Below are positions 1 to 12,361 of a stretch of 64,000 bases of DNA, piece by piece. The number at the start of each line of letters is the position of its first letter. Within the stretch, counting starts at the first letter, position 1. Both the position numbers and the translations under genes were made by a program. Source of the stretch: Rhipidocladum racemiflorum (Eukaryota; Streptophyta; Magnoliopsida; Poales; Poaceae); assembly GCA_036346355.1 (NCBI GenBank), contig JAYEVF010000030.1, positions 1,010,983 to 1,074,982 of the forward strand, written 5' to 3'. The notes under the pieces are model-generated. The model saw only the letters and a program-made list of their open reading frames with translations, ran no database searches and was not told the origin of the DNA.

Positions 1-890
1 CAAAGATACTATTGCAATTATTTATGTGAAAACTATGAATCAAGTGGCTTATATTTTTACTAAACCTTTGGTATATTTTGAGTTTGCAAGATTAAGATGA
101 TAATTGGTTATCATTCATTCAAATAATGTTATGTAAATGTAACAATTAAGGGGGGCTATATGTATATGTGTTGAAATAGATATATTTATTTAGAAATATT
201 GTGAGCAATATCTTTTAAAAATCTATTTATATGTAAACATCTGTCGATATATGTTCTTGATAGTAGTATGTAGCAAGTTACTTTAGGATATCTAGTCTCC
301 ATTGGTTTATGATGGAGTTCCTTACTTATTGAATGTTAGGCACTTTTGTTCTTTACTGAGCAATATTAAAGATTTGCTAAAATTATATTTGATAATACCA
401 TGAGTGTTCACTAGTACTCGAGATTTAGTGGGTTATTCTAAATGTAAGTTACTTCCACTACTTTCTAATGTCGTGGTAGTAATCGACTTGTACCCAAGAT
501 AACATGTTCCTATGTCAAGCCCATGACTATAAACTCGAAAAAAAAATCAGGATAGTCAAATTAAAAAAAGCTTCCTCAAAGTGGATGCGAAAGACAAAAA
601 AAAGATTATTTTAAGGTTGTGCTTTTATGTAAAAGGTTCCGTATGCATGTTCTTTGATGAAAATCAGTAAGTGGATTTCAATCTACAAATTCATGTTTAC
701 ATATTATTGTTTTCTAGTTTGTATATTTAATCTAGTTTTCTTTCATGGTCTTAGATTAATAATTCTCGATTGAATTTGTAGGTTTGATCATTATTTTAGT
801 AATTACAGAATTATTAAAAATAAAAAAATAGGTTTATGTATTAGTTTGCACCAATTCACCTCTTTTAGTGGGCCTCGATCCTTAGTGAAC
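1..890 (+). mobile_element. Truncated Ty1/copia element: pol 3' tail plus LTR-like DNA
   Basis: The first ~100 bases read as the C-terminal tail of a copia RNase H (a Q-V-A-Y-I-F-T-K-P-L stretch, which matches the usual QVADIFTK motif). A purine-rich tract at about 144-156 follows, then DNA that looks like an LTR starting near 161-169 (TGTTGAAATAG). A pyrimidine-rich stretch near 850-880 resembles the 3' end of SIRE/Opie-type LTRs. The 5' part of the element lies outside the window. The right boundary is approximate and no target duplication was identified. Confidence 0.6.
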
Positions 891-2146
891 AAACACATTA
901 ATCAGGCATGCAATGCGTGTAAGGTTCAAGCAAGGTCTGGCACAACGGTGAATTAATTTCGTTTTTGCTCTGGTGGCTTGATCTGAACCATCGGCGGCAC
1001 GATCAGACGGTCCAAACAAAAAAAAAAAAAAAAACAAGCGCACTGCCCCCATCCTAGTCCAGCCACACTATACGATGTGCTCCATGATGCGGCGCTGAAT
1101 TCTTTTCCTTCCCGCCATAGGTTCGAAAAGGAGAGAACTTTCCTGGTCCCTAGCTCCGACCGGATCGTTATTCACATGCAGATCTTGCTTTCGCCGATCC
1201 GCGGGGCCCGAGCTCGCACGAAAATTTTCTTCTACCTTTCAATCGTCGGATCACAAATCGCAACCCTCGCCTCACGTATGCGTACGCTGGGGGCTGGGGC
1301 CTGGGGCGCGTCGTCTCGAGAGGAAATTTTGCTTCCTCGATCCGAACAGCTCTAGCTAGATCTGTCTTTTGCTATCATTTGCGCAGCTCCCGCGGAGATC
1401 CCGTCCTTCCAGACCGAGCAATTAATCCTCGATCGGCTCTTTGCAGTGGTTCATGTACATCAATCGGTAAGCCTAGGCCGACGGTAAATTCATCTCGAGA
1501 CACGTTAGTAATAACCAGGTTCTTTTATCTGCATAGATCAAGCTCAGCAAGCTCTTCGATTGGACTAGGTAAGTATTGTAACTTGATTACAGTCATGGAC
1601 GTTAATTTTCGCAGCACGTTATACTGGTAGTATATAATGTGTAAGTAGAAATCAAGTCTAGCTATTGATTTGTTAAAGGTATTTCTGTATTTCTACTACT
1701 ATACTAACGGAGGAAGTATAAAATGAAAAGGAATAAATGATCTATACTAATTTTAATGTTCCGTAAAAGAGAGGCCAGATTAGCTCGGTTTGCACCGTCG
1801 CAGCAGCGGTTGCCAATTCATGGGCGATGCATGACAGCAAAGTGCATCGCTGCTGCATAATTGCGCTGCAAGATCTGAGCCTTTCAGCTACGGCCCAGCC
1901 GCATAAGTCACGTCCGCTAAATCCACAAGGCCAGACAAATCCCGTTATGACACACACCGTGAAGCTGCCCTCGACCTGTCCCTGTGACTGTGAGTGACCA
2001 CCTTCTCGTCATCGCTCCAAGGCAACTGGATTCCCATTGGTAGCGTCGCCGTGGACCCCGGAGAAGCGAGGACCGACCGGGCCGGGGCCGGGGCCGGCGT
2101 ATGACCGGGATCCGCCGGCCGGTGGCGCGGTTTTCGACAGCAGAGC

Positions 2147-2148
<2 letters not shown>
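891..2148. other. Intergenic stretch, no recognisable gene
   Basis: Contains an A-run at about 1018-1034 and several short open frames (for example 1077-1355 on the plus strand) with no recognisable domain and no support on either side. A diverged repeat at 1617-1775 is listed separately. The section could hold leader sequence of an unrecognised gene, but nothing in it was identified. Confidence 0.5.
1617..1775 (+). repeat. Dispersed repeat, copy A (partner in the CYCD4 intron)
   Basis: About 160 bp that aligns, with gaps, to 5037-5200. Shared blocks include TTATACT-GTAGTAT at the left, a TATTTCTACTACT block in the middle, and GAAAAG-AAT-AATGAT followed by CCGTAAAAGAG at the right. No clear terminal inverted repeats were seen, so the class is unknown; it may be an old MITE. 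Confidence 0.5.

Positions 2149-2201
<53 letters not shown>
2149..2201. repeat. Compound microsatellite (CT)n(CA)n
   Basis: An uninterrupted CT run of about 14 units is followed directly by about 12 CA units. It explains the Cys-Val and Arg-Glu or Ser-Leu and Thr-His runs in the overlapping spurious open frames. Confidence 0.95.
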
Positions 2202-2793
2202 GACACACCATGGACGACGTGAAATCAACAGTGTCGAAGGCTGGATTGGCTGCAGGCTGCTGCAGCAGCAGCAGCATCTGCCTGAGGGAGTACAATGCTT
2301 CTGCAAGTCTTGCCCTTTGTTTGGAGCAGTAAGCATCGGCTGAGGCAGCATCAGTAGCATGTATGCACCCGGTCGTTGGATCGGCCAATGGGCGATGGGA
2401 GGATGCACGCAACCGTGTGAGAAATGAAGATTAGATAAGTTTTGAATGGCAGCCAGCGCCTTGCCTGGTGCATACAATCCATTGGGAATGTGGGGCACTG
2501 ATCACTGATGGATTAATCGCCAGCAAGATCATAGGATAGAGGACTGAAAAGTTGCTCAACAATCGAATCATGGGCGTCTCGGTTCTTTACCTGCATGATT
2601 CTTCTGTGGACACTGTAAGATTGTCGGATGGGCCAGCTTGGATTAGTACAGGTGAACGCTCCATGTGCAGAGCTGTGCGAGGAAAAATGTTCTGCTGCTT
2701 TATAACCCTCTAACATCACAGCATTCATGGTAGATAATTAGTTTTATGGGCTTACGAGACGCTTGGGAACCTGGTTCATTGTCCTGCTAATAA

Positions 2794-3055
2794 GACCATC
2801 TCCAACCATATTCTCTTCATTTCATTTCCTTCTCTGTTCCCTTTCCTCATTCCCATTCCCTTTATTTGCCCTCATCTCCAACAGATTCCCTTTAAAGAGA
2901 ATTGTATAGGGAAAGGAGAGAGGATCCCTTGCTAGAGGGAATGGGAGAGAGAATCCCTTCACGAAGGGAATGCGAATCCGCTGGAGCGCTGAAGGGAATG
3001 AGAATCCCTTCGTGGAGGGAAAGGGAGAGGGGAAGGGACACGGTTGGAGATGGTC
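2794..3055. mobile_element. Tourist-like MITE (PIF/Harbinger type), 262 bp
   Basis: Terminal inverted repeats begin GACCATCTCCAACC on both ends (read inward) and are flanked by a TAA direct repeat at 2791-2793 and 3056-3058. The three-base TAA target duplication is typical of PIF/Harbinger elements. The interior is built of repeated GAATCCCTTC / GAAGGGAAT palindromic modules. Confidence 0.88.
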
Positions 3056-3058
3056 TAA

Positions 3059-4770
3059 GACCCTGGCCTGCTTAACATTCTGTTTGGTGCTGACATGTGT
3101 AGGTTAAACTGCTAAAGCTCTGCCTTACTGCAGGCATGCAGCAAGCATCCACATCCCAAACTCCAAAGAATCTGAACTTTTCTCGTCTGCCAGAACAGAG
3201 ACCCTTCTTGGTCTGCAAAGCGGTCTCGCACTGTCGCCCGGCGCCTTGACGGTTCAAAGTTGCTCATCCACCGGGAACTGTCGAGCCGACAGTGTAGTGC
3301 AGCGTCAGGAAGCGTACAGAATACAGATCAAGGAGTATGTTGTTGACAGATCAGAATGTTGGATCTAACATCGTTTCTGCAGCGCCACACGTTTGGCTTA
3401 GACTGTGGCAAGTTGTTCCACATGGCAATGACACAAGTGGCATTCCACACTAGCAGAACTGTGGTAGCAAGTGAGCAACCCTTACCAGCATGCCCAGCGA
3501 GCTATATTTTCATGATGGACAGATGAAGTGTTTTAAACTGTGGGAAATTTTTAATTACAATTGAAATGCAGTAGCAAATCTGGGCTCTCAAATCTGCAAA
3601 ACTAACTCGTCTCTGCAGTCTGCACTAACTCACCTGGTCACCTAACAGCTCAACATCTCTCCATTTCATTTGTATTACTTGAACAACTGGGCAGGGAACC
3701 GTGCCTGGATATTTCACTTGGAGGTTAGAAGACCAAAATGTTCTCATATCTACCGAATGATAATACGAGTACATCGCACTGGCATATCTACAAGTGATAA
3801 AAAAAAAAGGCTGGCGAAGTGGCAATGAACAAATGATACATTGGTGCAGCAGCATTCAAGATCAAAAGTGAAGGGACTCAGCATTCTCAAAGCTGCCCAT
3901 CTGCTTCATGCCATCAACCAATACTACAAAAGCTACAAACAACACCACTGTTGTCCTGAAATGTCCAACGACTACAACATTATGTAAGCTGTTGTCCTGA
4001 GCGTTCACCATCTTAAGCACAAAAAAAGTAGCAGTGAATGGCCTCACAAAGATGTAGTCTACTCACAGCATGATCCCAGGATCTTCATCTAGTAGCACGA
4101 ACCAAGAAAAGAAGTAGACGCCTTCTATCGAATCGTTGTTTCTTGATTGTTTGAAGCTACAGAACAAATGATTTGTCCAATTTTGTTTTTCAATGGGGCT
4201 TATTGGATGCAAATTGAATATGCTAGGCCGTGTAGAAATCTAAGGATAGTGACATACCATGTCATATAAATGGAATATTGACCACTACATAGTATCAACC
4301 AAGAGAGGCATTAAAGGGAACCAACATGCACATCTCCTTTTGTCCCAAATTATATATGTTTTTTTCCTTATATTTCCATTGCCCTCACGAGAGAATTCCA
4401 TCTCCAAGGTTCTCACAAAAAATGAATAAGAGGCATGAATGAAAAATGCAACAAGAGAATCATCATCTCTACAACACATATTTCCATGCCTCAACTTCAC
4501 TCTCTACTTGCACCAGTAACCATCGCTAGATTATCAAATAGCTTTGCATGCCCCCACGCTTTTGTAAATTGCATGAACAGGCTCAAAGGCCGGTACAAGT
4601 TATTTTTCGATTGTTTGGGGCCAAGCATTGTCTCTAGTTTGTCCAGCTTCTTTTTGGTTATCAGAACTGCTTGAGCGCACCAAAATTCTTGAGTAACCAA
4701 ACTAAATTGACATGCTAGGAGCAAACAAATTGGTTCGCAGGCACACCTGAAGCCTATACAATGACAACAG
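3059..4770. other. Region downstream of CYCD4, no recognised gene
   Basis: The part nearest 4770 should contain the 3' UTR and polyadenylation region of the minus-strand cyclin gene. The open frames in this interval (for example 3625-3855, 3862-4047 and 4285-4500 on the minus strand) show no domain and no splice-consistent continuation, so none is called. Confidence 0.5.
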
Positions 4771-6657
4771 TCATCTGCGAATTCTCCTCCTTTTGCTTGG
4801 TGATGAGCTCTGATAATATGTTGCAGGATATCCTACAGCAATGTCCTCGCTTTGTTGGCTCACACATGCAGCTGCATCCAACACGCCTATGGGACTTCGT
4901 GCCACAGAGAAAACTGCAGTCTCAGCTGACTTGAGAACAATATTTCCCATAACAATCTTGTCTTGGATAACTTTGTAGCACCCTAACACTCTCTCCTATA
5001 ACATGAGCGTAATATAATCAAGAGAAATTTTAAGATGCATTATACTAGTAGTATGTAGCGGGTAATAGAAATCAGTTCTAAGGGTATTTCTACTACTCTA
5101 CTGCTAGATAAAGTATAAATAAATTCTAGTTAATATGATCCATTAGATCGAAAAGAATGAATGATTTATATTGAAGTTAGTGTACCGTAAAAGAGCTCGT
5201 AATCAAACTTAGAAAGTATCCAAGCTCATACCAATGGCACGCAAGAAATAAGCTTACAACTTTACGATTAGAAATTACTATCATCCAGCAAACCATATCT
5301 CAATTCTCAATCGGTTTATGCTGAAAGATTGGGAAATGCAATACCTTCTTTAAATGTTGACAACAAGTAGCCACCCTCTTAGGTATGGAACTTCCGTGTT
5401 CCCCCAATGCCACTAGAACTACACTCGCAGCAATCTCTGACGGTCTGAAAACCAAGAACTCAGCAACTGCATACGAAAATTCCCGAGCTTTAGGAATTGA
5501 TCACCATCGCATTCTATACAATTGATTGGAGAAGGGTACACATGCCTAATAAAAATCATACCTTTAGATGTGCTCAAGATAAGGTCAACAGAGCGAGAGA
5601 TTACGGGCACAGACGGCCCATCGCCATCATTGAATTTGTGAAGATAGTAGTCGATAAATGAGAAAGCAGTCACAGCTTGCATCCTCCACTTTAGGGCGTT
5701 GAGCACCAGAAGCTCCATCCGTTTTATGGCCCTAGCCTCAAACACATACTTTGCCTCACCCACCTATCAAAACCCAAAGACTTTAAGTTGGCATAAAAGA
5801 ACAAATCTTTCACACTATTTGTGGATGTCTGTTACATGTATGATGTATCATGAAACTCACCTGCAAGTCTAAGGGGTGTGGGACAACGGTTTCCTCCATT
5901 TTTGCAGCCAACGACAAGCAAGCCACTGCTAACAGCTGTGTCATCCAAGCATTTCCTTGCTGCAATCAGAAAGAAATTGCTTCGTGACTTGGCATTTATC
6001 ACAACAACATCAATAAATCAGGACTGCAGGAAATGCAGGAATAGTGAAATGCTGAGGAGGATCCTTACAGGAAGATCATACACAGAGAGGAACCGGTCCA
6101 GATAGTTCACTGACAAGACTGCCGTCAAAGGCCCAAACTTGTAATGGCCATGGACCTATTCATCACAAACAATGGATTCAATCAATCCCCAATACTGATG
6201 CCATACAACGCAGGACAGGTAAATCAACAAGAACCAAATCAGAACGAAAAGAATACAAAGAAAGCAACAAAGGAGGCACCTTTACCCAAATTTCCCACAT
6301 CACATCTCATCCTGAATACCAAGAAGTGATGAGACAGTCAAGGAACCTCACCTTCCAAATCCAGTCAATGGCATCACTCCTGATGGCCACCAAATCGAGC
6401 CCCTCGGGCTGCTGCAGCAGCCGCTGGGAGTAGCCCTCCATAGGCAGGTGCTCCTCCGCCCTCTCCATGAGCGCATCCATGCAGTCCTCAGACTGCAGGG
6501 GGGAGTCCATTAACAAGGCCGCGACAGAAGCATCGGCGTGGTGGGGCGGCCCAAAAAACCACGAATTATCCTCACTCTCCTCATCAAGGTCAAGAATGGT
6601 GGTGGTGTCCTCTGCGCAGAGGAGGATTGATTCTGCGCAGTCAAAGGTCGGAGCCAT
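4771..6657 (-). CDS. CYCD4: D-type cyclin, CYCD4-like, six exons
   Basis: D cyclins bind CDKA in the nucleus and drive the G1/S step by promoting phosphorylation of retinoblastoma-related protein. Proposed exons (minus strand): 6352-6657, 6069-6155, 5861-5959, 5562-5763, 5345-5466 and 4771-4995. All five introns are GT-AG and the joined frame is 346 codons, close to the usual ~350. The N-terminus carries LLCAE, which fits the LxCxE RBR-binding motif at about residues 12-16. The cyclin box follows, including IDWIWKV, VNYLDRFLS, LAAKMEET and LKWRMQAVT. The cyclin C domain contains the conserved FRPSEIAAS. The C-terminus ends in a basic SPSKRRRIRR tail. The CYCD4 assignment, rather than another D group, rests on remembered similarity to rice CYCD4;1. 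The last intron holds a dispersed repeat, and a copia element sits about 300 bp upstream of the ATG. No inactivating change was seen. Confidence 0.92.
5037..5200 (+). repeat. Dispersed repeat, copy B, inside the last CYCD4 intron
   Basis: Diverged copy of the 1617-1775 repeat, lying wholly inside the intron between cyclin exons 5 and 6 (4996-5344). It accounts for nearly half of that intron, which is otherwise ordinary. Confidence 0.5.
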
Positions 6658-6956
6658 TCCAGAGAACCCAAAGAACTACTCAACTAGGTGCAAATGTAGG
6701 ACTAATGGACTAAGCTTGACCTGTTCCTCCTCTTGTCTATATTTTTCTTTGGGATTTTATTGGTCTCTTTCGATTTGTTGCTTCTCCTCCCCTGTCCCGA
6801 CTCTTCCTTCTCCTCTTCTTGGTATTATATTTGAGAGATAAAAAAGTTTTTATTTTTCTCGTGTTCTTCTCAAATGGGGATGTAGGGGAAGAGTGGGAGA
6901 GGGAGGGAGACCACCGTGAAGGGGGGATAGGGAGAGGCAGGGCTAGGTAGGAACAG
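6658..6956 (-). promoter_or_regulatory. CYCD4 proximal promoter / 5' UTR
   Basis: The 299 bases between the cyclin ATG and the copia-derived sequence at 6957. It is pyrimidine-rich on the plus strand near 6720-6830 and purine-rich near 6890-6950. No confident TATA box was assigned. The interval is short, so upstream control elements have probably been displaced by the transposon. Confidence 0.45.
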
Positions 6957-7007
6957 CTTTGGGAACAGGCAAGAATGTCAGTGGGACTTTGAGATCTAGT
7001 GGGAGAT
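6957..7007 (+). other. Copia 3'-internal fragment with polypurine tract, outside the left LTR
   Basis: This ~51-bp stretch matches 12312-12361, the internal sequence just before the right LTR (shared CTTTGGGAACAGGCAAG and GGGACTTTGAGATCT). Internal sequence should not lie outside a 5' LTR. The left LTR was therefore probably the 3' LTR of an older, now deleted neighbour, or arose by unequal recombination between copies. Confidence 0.85.
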
Positions 7008-7876
7008 TGTTGGATTATTTGGGCCAAGCCTATTTAATTGAGACAATAAATCCTAGAAAATCTCAAAGGCCCACCTCATGAGGAGCATGTGCACTAGCAA
7101 TAGTACCACATTGCTAGCCTAAAGTGGTGAACACTAGTTTAAATAGTGGAGTGTGCTCCACCATGGTAGAACCATGTGGAGAAAGGGAGAAAGAATACAC
7201 ACGCGCGCGCTCGCCTCGCCTCGCCCGGGACGCGACGGCCGACGCGGCTGCGCAGGCGAAGCGTGGCGTCGCGGCACATGCGTGAATGGTCGCGAAATCC
7301 GGTCCAGGGCTTTGCGTAAAGCGCGACCTCCTGCAATTACTCTTTTGCTACTCGGAATCGCGGTTGTAGTATGAGATAAGGACACCGTGAATGCATCCCG
7401 TAATGGACTCCGATCGTGGCACGTCCTCGAGTCGTGTTCGATTCTGATGCAGCCGGCGTGCACCGAAGCAGGAAGCGTGTCTCGAAACCGTCCGTCCTCG
7501 CGTTCTTGCACCGGAGAGGGCGAATCGAGTTTTTGGAAGCGCTCGGCGCGGCGCTTCCACGCCACCGCGGCTCGTCTTCCTCGGCGTTCAGAGCGGTGCT
7601 CGGCATCGCGCTCGATTGCGGCAGCGCTTAGTCCTCGGCCTTTATGCGGCGCTACAACGACTCATCGCTCCATCGCACCACGAGCGATGCGTTACAATGT
7701 TTCTCTTGTTTATTTTCAACCTATTGATTGTGAGCACATTAGATGGATATATGTGTAGTCTTCTAGCATATGCACCTATGGTATGCTCCTGTTATTCGTT
7801 ACCGATCGTCAATCACATGTTGTTCATGATTTACTTTTGGATTAAATTAAACCTAAATGTGCCTTTATTTCTAACA
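7008..7876 (+). repeat. Left LTR of the copia element (869 bp)
   Basis: Begins TGTTGGATTATTTGGGCC and ends TTTATTTCTAACA; both borders are repeated in the right LTR. A TATA-like TTTAAATAG lies near 7138-7146. No obvious tRNA-Met primer-binding site follows at 7877. Confidence 0.92.
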
Positions 7877-7912
7877 ATCCAAAAACCTGATTATAGGCGC
7901 TTAGGTTTATCA

Positions 7913-10900
7913 ATGGTCGGCTTTGCCGAGGCACCGAGGCCGAAAAATTCACCTGTGCACTTCAAGAGATGTCAGATAAGGGTCACTATGTGGCTTATAG
8001 CTATGAACGTGTTCTGGGTGTCGAATGGCAAACAAGAGGATATGGAACCAACCCCTGAAAGGGAGAAGACCTATCAGGATACCAACACACTCTTTGTAGG
8101 AGCCATTCTTAGTGTTCTTGCTAACCGTCTATGTGATGTATATATGCACATTAAAGATGCAAAGGAACTGTGGGATGCTTTGAATGCTAAGTTCGGTGCA
8201 TCTGACGCTGGCGGTGAACTATATATCATGGAGTAATATCATGACTACAAGATGGTGGATAACCGTTTTGTTGTTGAGCAGGCTAATGAGATACAGGTTC
8301 TCACCAGGGAACTCGAACTTCTCAAAATCCCATTGCTTGACAGGTTTGTGGCTGGAGGCATTATTGCCAAATTACCTTCCTCATGGAGGAATTTTGCCAC
8401 ATCTCTGAAACATAAGAGACAAGAGATTTCTGTTGAGAATCTGATTGCGTCTCTAGATGTTGAGGAGAAAGCTCGAGCTAAGGATGCACCTGTGAAAGGA
8501 ACTGAGGGGCAGTCTAGCGCCAATGTGGTGCAACAGTTCTCACATGGCAAGAACAAGGGGAAAAATAAAGCCAAACAAACCACTAATTTCAAGAAGAAGA
8601 AGTCAATGAACAAAGATGAGAAGCCTTGCTTTGTTTGCGGTGAGATTGGACACTAGGCCAAACAGTGTCCAAATCGCAAGGGCAGGAAGGGTGAGCAAGG
8701 ACAGAACTCAAAGTCTGTCAACGTGACCATTGGCAATGCTGGAGGAGGAACTTCTGGGTATGGTAACGTACCTATTGTTCTTTCAAGAAATCGGACCACC
8801 GATTGGTGGATTGATACTGGAGCTAATGTTCATGTGTGTGCTTGATCTCTCTTTGTTCTCTTCTTACCAGGTCGTGCGGGATTGCTCGTGTTGATGGGAA
8901 ACAATCGAATGCCTCTGTTCTTGGTGTTGGCACGGTAGAGCTGAAGTTTACTTCGGGAAAGATCGTGCGACTAAAGAACGTGCAAGATGTCCCCTCAATA
9001 AATAAAAACACAGTCGTGGCTCCCTTCTATGTAAAGAAGGGTTCAAAGTGGTGTTTGAGTCTAATAAAGTAGTCATGTCTAAACATGGACTTTTTATTGG
9101 TAAAGGCTATGTATGCGGAGGCTTGTTCCGCTTCTCCCTTTCTGATTTCTGCAATAAAGTTGTGAACCATATTTGTGATATTTCCAATGGAGGTGAAGCC
9201 GATGTTTGGCACTCACGGTTATGTCATTTAAGTTTTGGTTGTATGACTCGGCTCGCTAGTATGAATTTAATTCCAAAAATTCCTACTGTCAAAGGTTCTA
9301 AGTGCCAAAGTTGTGTGCAATCAAAGCAACCTCGCAAACCTCACAAGGCAATGAGGAGAGAAACTTGGCACCATTAGAACTCATACATTCGGATCTTTGT
9401 GAGATGAATGGTGTGTTGACTAAAGGAGGAAAAAGATATTTCATGACTCTGATTGATGATTCATCTAGATACTGCTATGTTTATCTGTTGAAAACTAAAG
9501 ATGAGGCTTTAGACTAATTCAAAGTCTATAAGGCTGAAGTTGAAAATCAATTAGAAAGAAAAATAAAAGGCTTAGGTCGGATCGTGGCGGTGAGTACTTC
9601 TCTCGAGTTCGACTTATTCTGTAAGGAACATGGAATTATTCATGAGAGGACACCTCCCTATTCGCCCCAGTCTAATGGGGTTGCCGAAAGAAAGAACCGC
9701 ACTCTAACTGATTTGGTAAATGCCATGTTGGACACTGCGGGTCTATCTAAGGAATGGTGGGGGGAGGCCCTGTTGACTTCTTGTCACATTTTGAATAAAG
9801 TTCCTTCTAAGAATAAGGAGAAAACCCCATATGAAGAATGGGAAGGGAGAAAACCATCACTTTCATACTTGCGCACGTGGGGTTGCTTGGCGAAAGTCAA
9901 TGTGCCCATAACTAAAAAACGCAAACTTGGACCTAAGGCGGTGGATTGTGTCTTTCTCGATACGCTCATCGGAGCATTGCCTATAGATTTTTAGTAGTGA
10001 AGTCTGAGGTATCTGACATGATCGTCGGTACAATCATGGAATCCAGAGATGTCACCTTCTTTGAGGGCATATTTCCCATGAAAGATTTGCATAGCGTTTC
10101 TAGTCAAAACCCTGAGATAATTCCCGAACCTATTGCACAAACTGAGGATTCTGAACAGATACCCGAGCAAAATCCTGAGGAGGATGACAGTGAGGCTCCT
10201 AGGAGGAGCAAGAGACAAAGGATGGTTAAATCCTTTGGTAATGATTTCACTGTGTACCTTGTGGATGATACTCCCACCTCTATTTCAGAAGCTTATGCAT
10301 CTTCTGATGCAGACTACTGGAAGGAGGCAGTCCGTAGTGAGATGGATTCTATTATGTCTAACGGAACTTGGGAGCTCACAGAATCGCCTTATGGTTGCAA
10401 ACTGTGGGTCGTAAGTGGGTGTTCAAAAAGAAACTAAGGCCTGATGGTACTATTGAAAAGTACAATGCTAGACTTGTGGCTAAGGGTTATACGCAAAAGG
10501 AAGGAGAGGATTATTTTGATACTTATTCACCTGTTGCTAGGATCACAACCATCCGGGTACTTTTATCCTTGGCTGCCTCTCATGGTCTCATTGTCCATCA
10601 AATGGACGTGAAGACATCTTTTCTTAATGGAGAGCTAGATGAGGAGATCTACATGGATCAGCCAGATGGATTTGTGCTACCCGGACATGAGAGCAAGGTG
10701 TGTAAGTTACTGAAATCTCTTTATGGCCTTAAACAAGCACCTAAACAAATGGCATGAGAAGTTCGATAGAACATTGACACAAGCTGGCTTCGTTGTAAAC
10801 GAAGCCGACAAGTGTGTGTATTATCGCCATGGTGGGGGTGAGGGAGTTATTCTGTGCCTGTATGTGGATGACATTTTGATCTTTGGAACAAACCTTGATG

Positions 10901-11809
10901 TGATCAATGAGGTCAAGTCTTTCCTGTCTGGAAATTTTGATATGAAAGATCTCGGAGAGGCTGACGTGATCTTGAACATCAAGTTAGTCAAAGGTGAGGA
11001 TGGGATTAGTCTTTCTCAATCCCATTATGTGGAAAAGGTTTTGAGTCGGTTTGGCTATTCGGATAGCAAGCCTTCTCCAACACCTTATGATCCCAGTGTG
11101 ATTCTTCGGAAGAACAAGAGAATTGCTAGAGATCAAATGAAATACTCTCAGATCATTGGATCTCTCATGTACTTGGCTAGCGCAACAAGGCACGATATCT
11201 CATTTCTTGTAAGCAAATTGAGCCAGGTTTACTTCTAACCCGGAGATGATCAGGCGTGCACTCGAAAGAGTTATGCGTTACTTGGTGGGTACAAGAAATT
11301 ATGGAATACACTATACCTGTACCCTTCAAGTATTAGAGGGTTATAGTGATTCAAATTGGATCTCTGATGCTGATGAGATTAAGGCCACCAGTGGATATGT
11401 GTTTACACTTGGTGGGGGCGCTGTGTCGTGGAGGTCTTGCAAACAGACTATTTTGACACGGTCAACTATGGAGGCAGAATTGACTGCTTTGGATACAGCC
11501 ACTGTTGAGGCAGAATGGCTACGTGAACTCTTGATGGATCTTCCGGTGGTTGAAAAACCAATACCGGCCATTTTTATGAACTGTGACAATCAAACAGTTA
11601 TTGTTAAAGTGAACAGTTCTAAAGATAACTTGAAATCCTCAAGACATGTGAAAAGACGTTTGAAGTCTGTCAGGAAATTGAAAAACTCCGGAGTGATAGC
11701 ATTGGATTATATCTAGACGGCTAAAAACCTGGCAGATCCCTTCACTCAAGGATTATCACGGAATGTGATAGATAACGCATCAAAGGAACTAGGCATGAGA
11801 CCCATGTGA
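7913..11809 (+). pseudogene. Copia gag-pol polyprotein, disrupted
   Basis: The frame begins at an ATG at 7913 and ends at a TGA at 11807-11809. Gag (about 7913-8700) contains the typical WDALNAKFG and KLPSSWRNFATSLKHKR stretches and a CCHC zinc knuckle (CFVCGEIGH, then C four residues on). Protease has WWIDTGAN (~8800). Integrase has an HHCC part near 9200-9330 and the catalytic core 9400-9720 (IHSDLC, SDRGGEY-like, YSPQSNGVAERKNRTL). RT (about 10320-11240) has the YVDD box near 10860. RNase H (11250-11715) ends with LADPFTQGL. Damage includes a TAA after 8233, a TAG within the zinc knuckle near 8655, frame breaks near 8840-9040 and 9370, a stop near 9516, a break near 9990 and stops near 10755 and 11236. 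It cannot yield a full polyprotein. Confidence 0.95.
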
Positions 11810-12361
11810 GTTATACCATAGCGGTTACCCAACCTATGTGATCGGAGATCCCGTGAATTAGGACCTGGGAAAAACAAGCTACTGGTTAACTGGAGGAGAG
11901 TAATTTTCTAACTGGTTCCAAGTGAAGATGCAATACTCTCGAAATCTGTATGGCAGGTTGGCTTTTGCCTTAATGTGTTCTGTTGGCTTTATTTAGCGAA
12001 GATGTCATCCTATAGAGCATCTTGAAAGAACACACTTATATGAGATTGACTGTTGAAAGTCGCAGTCTATGAGACTTGGGTAATCTCTAGTAAGCTCATG
12101 AAGAGACCATGGAGTACGACTTATATGCTCCACCCGAGGGGAAGCCTATTGGCAGCCTAGTATCAGCTAAGGCTTTAAATGAAACTCAGTCGCACAAAAC
12201 TTGCAATTCAAGGCTTAGTCCATTGTTCAAGTTGTGGCTGAGTGTAATTTGGAGTCCTAGGTGCAATTCAAGGCATAGTCCATTGTCACTGAAATGTCGG
12301 TATATTAATGACTTTGGGAACAGGCAAGGCTGCCGTTGGGACTTTGAGATCTGGTGGGGAT
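11810..12361 (+). other. Copia 3' untranslated internal region and polypurine tract
   Basis: Non-coding sequence between the pol stop and the right LTR. It contains two copies of a GCAATTCAAGGC...AGTCCATTG motif (about 12201 and 12262) and ends in the purine-rich GGTGGGGA just before the LTR. Confidence 0.7.

Noticed and set aside
1077..1630. Two plus-strand frames (92 and 83 aa) as a possible gene
   Set aside because: No similarity recognised, no shared exon structure, no clear promoter; reported only as unresolved intergenic sequence.
1917..2498. 193-aa minus-strand open frame and its neighbours over the CT/CA repeat
   Set aside because: The frame exists because of a microsatellite (Cys-Val and Arg-Glu runs) and has no recognisable domain.
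5441..5550. A GC-AG intron between CYCD4 exons 4 and 5 (donor at 5545, acceptor at 5445)
   Set aside because: A canonical GT donor at 5561 with the AG just before 5466 keeps the frame and gives KVAEFLVFRPSEIAAS, which fits the family better and needs no unusual splice site.
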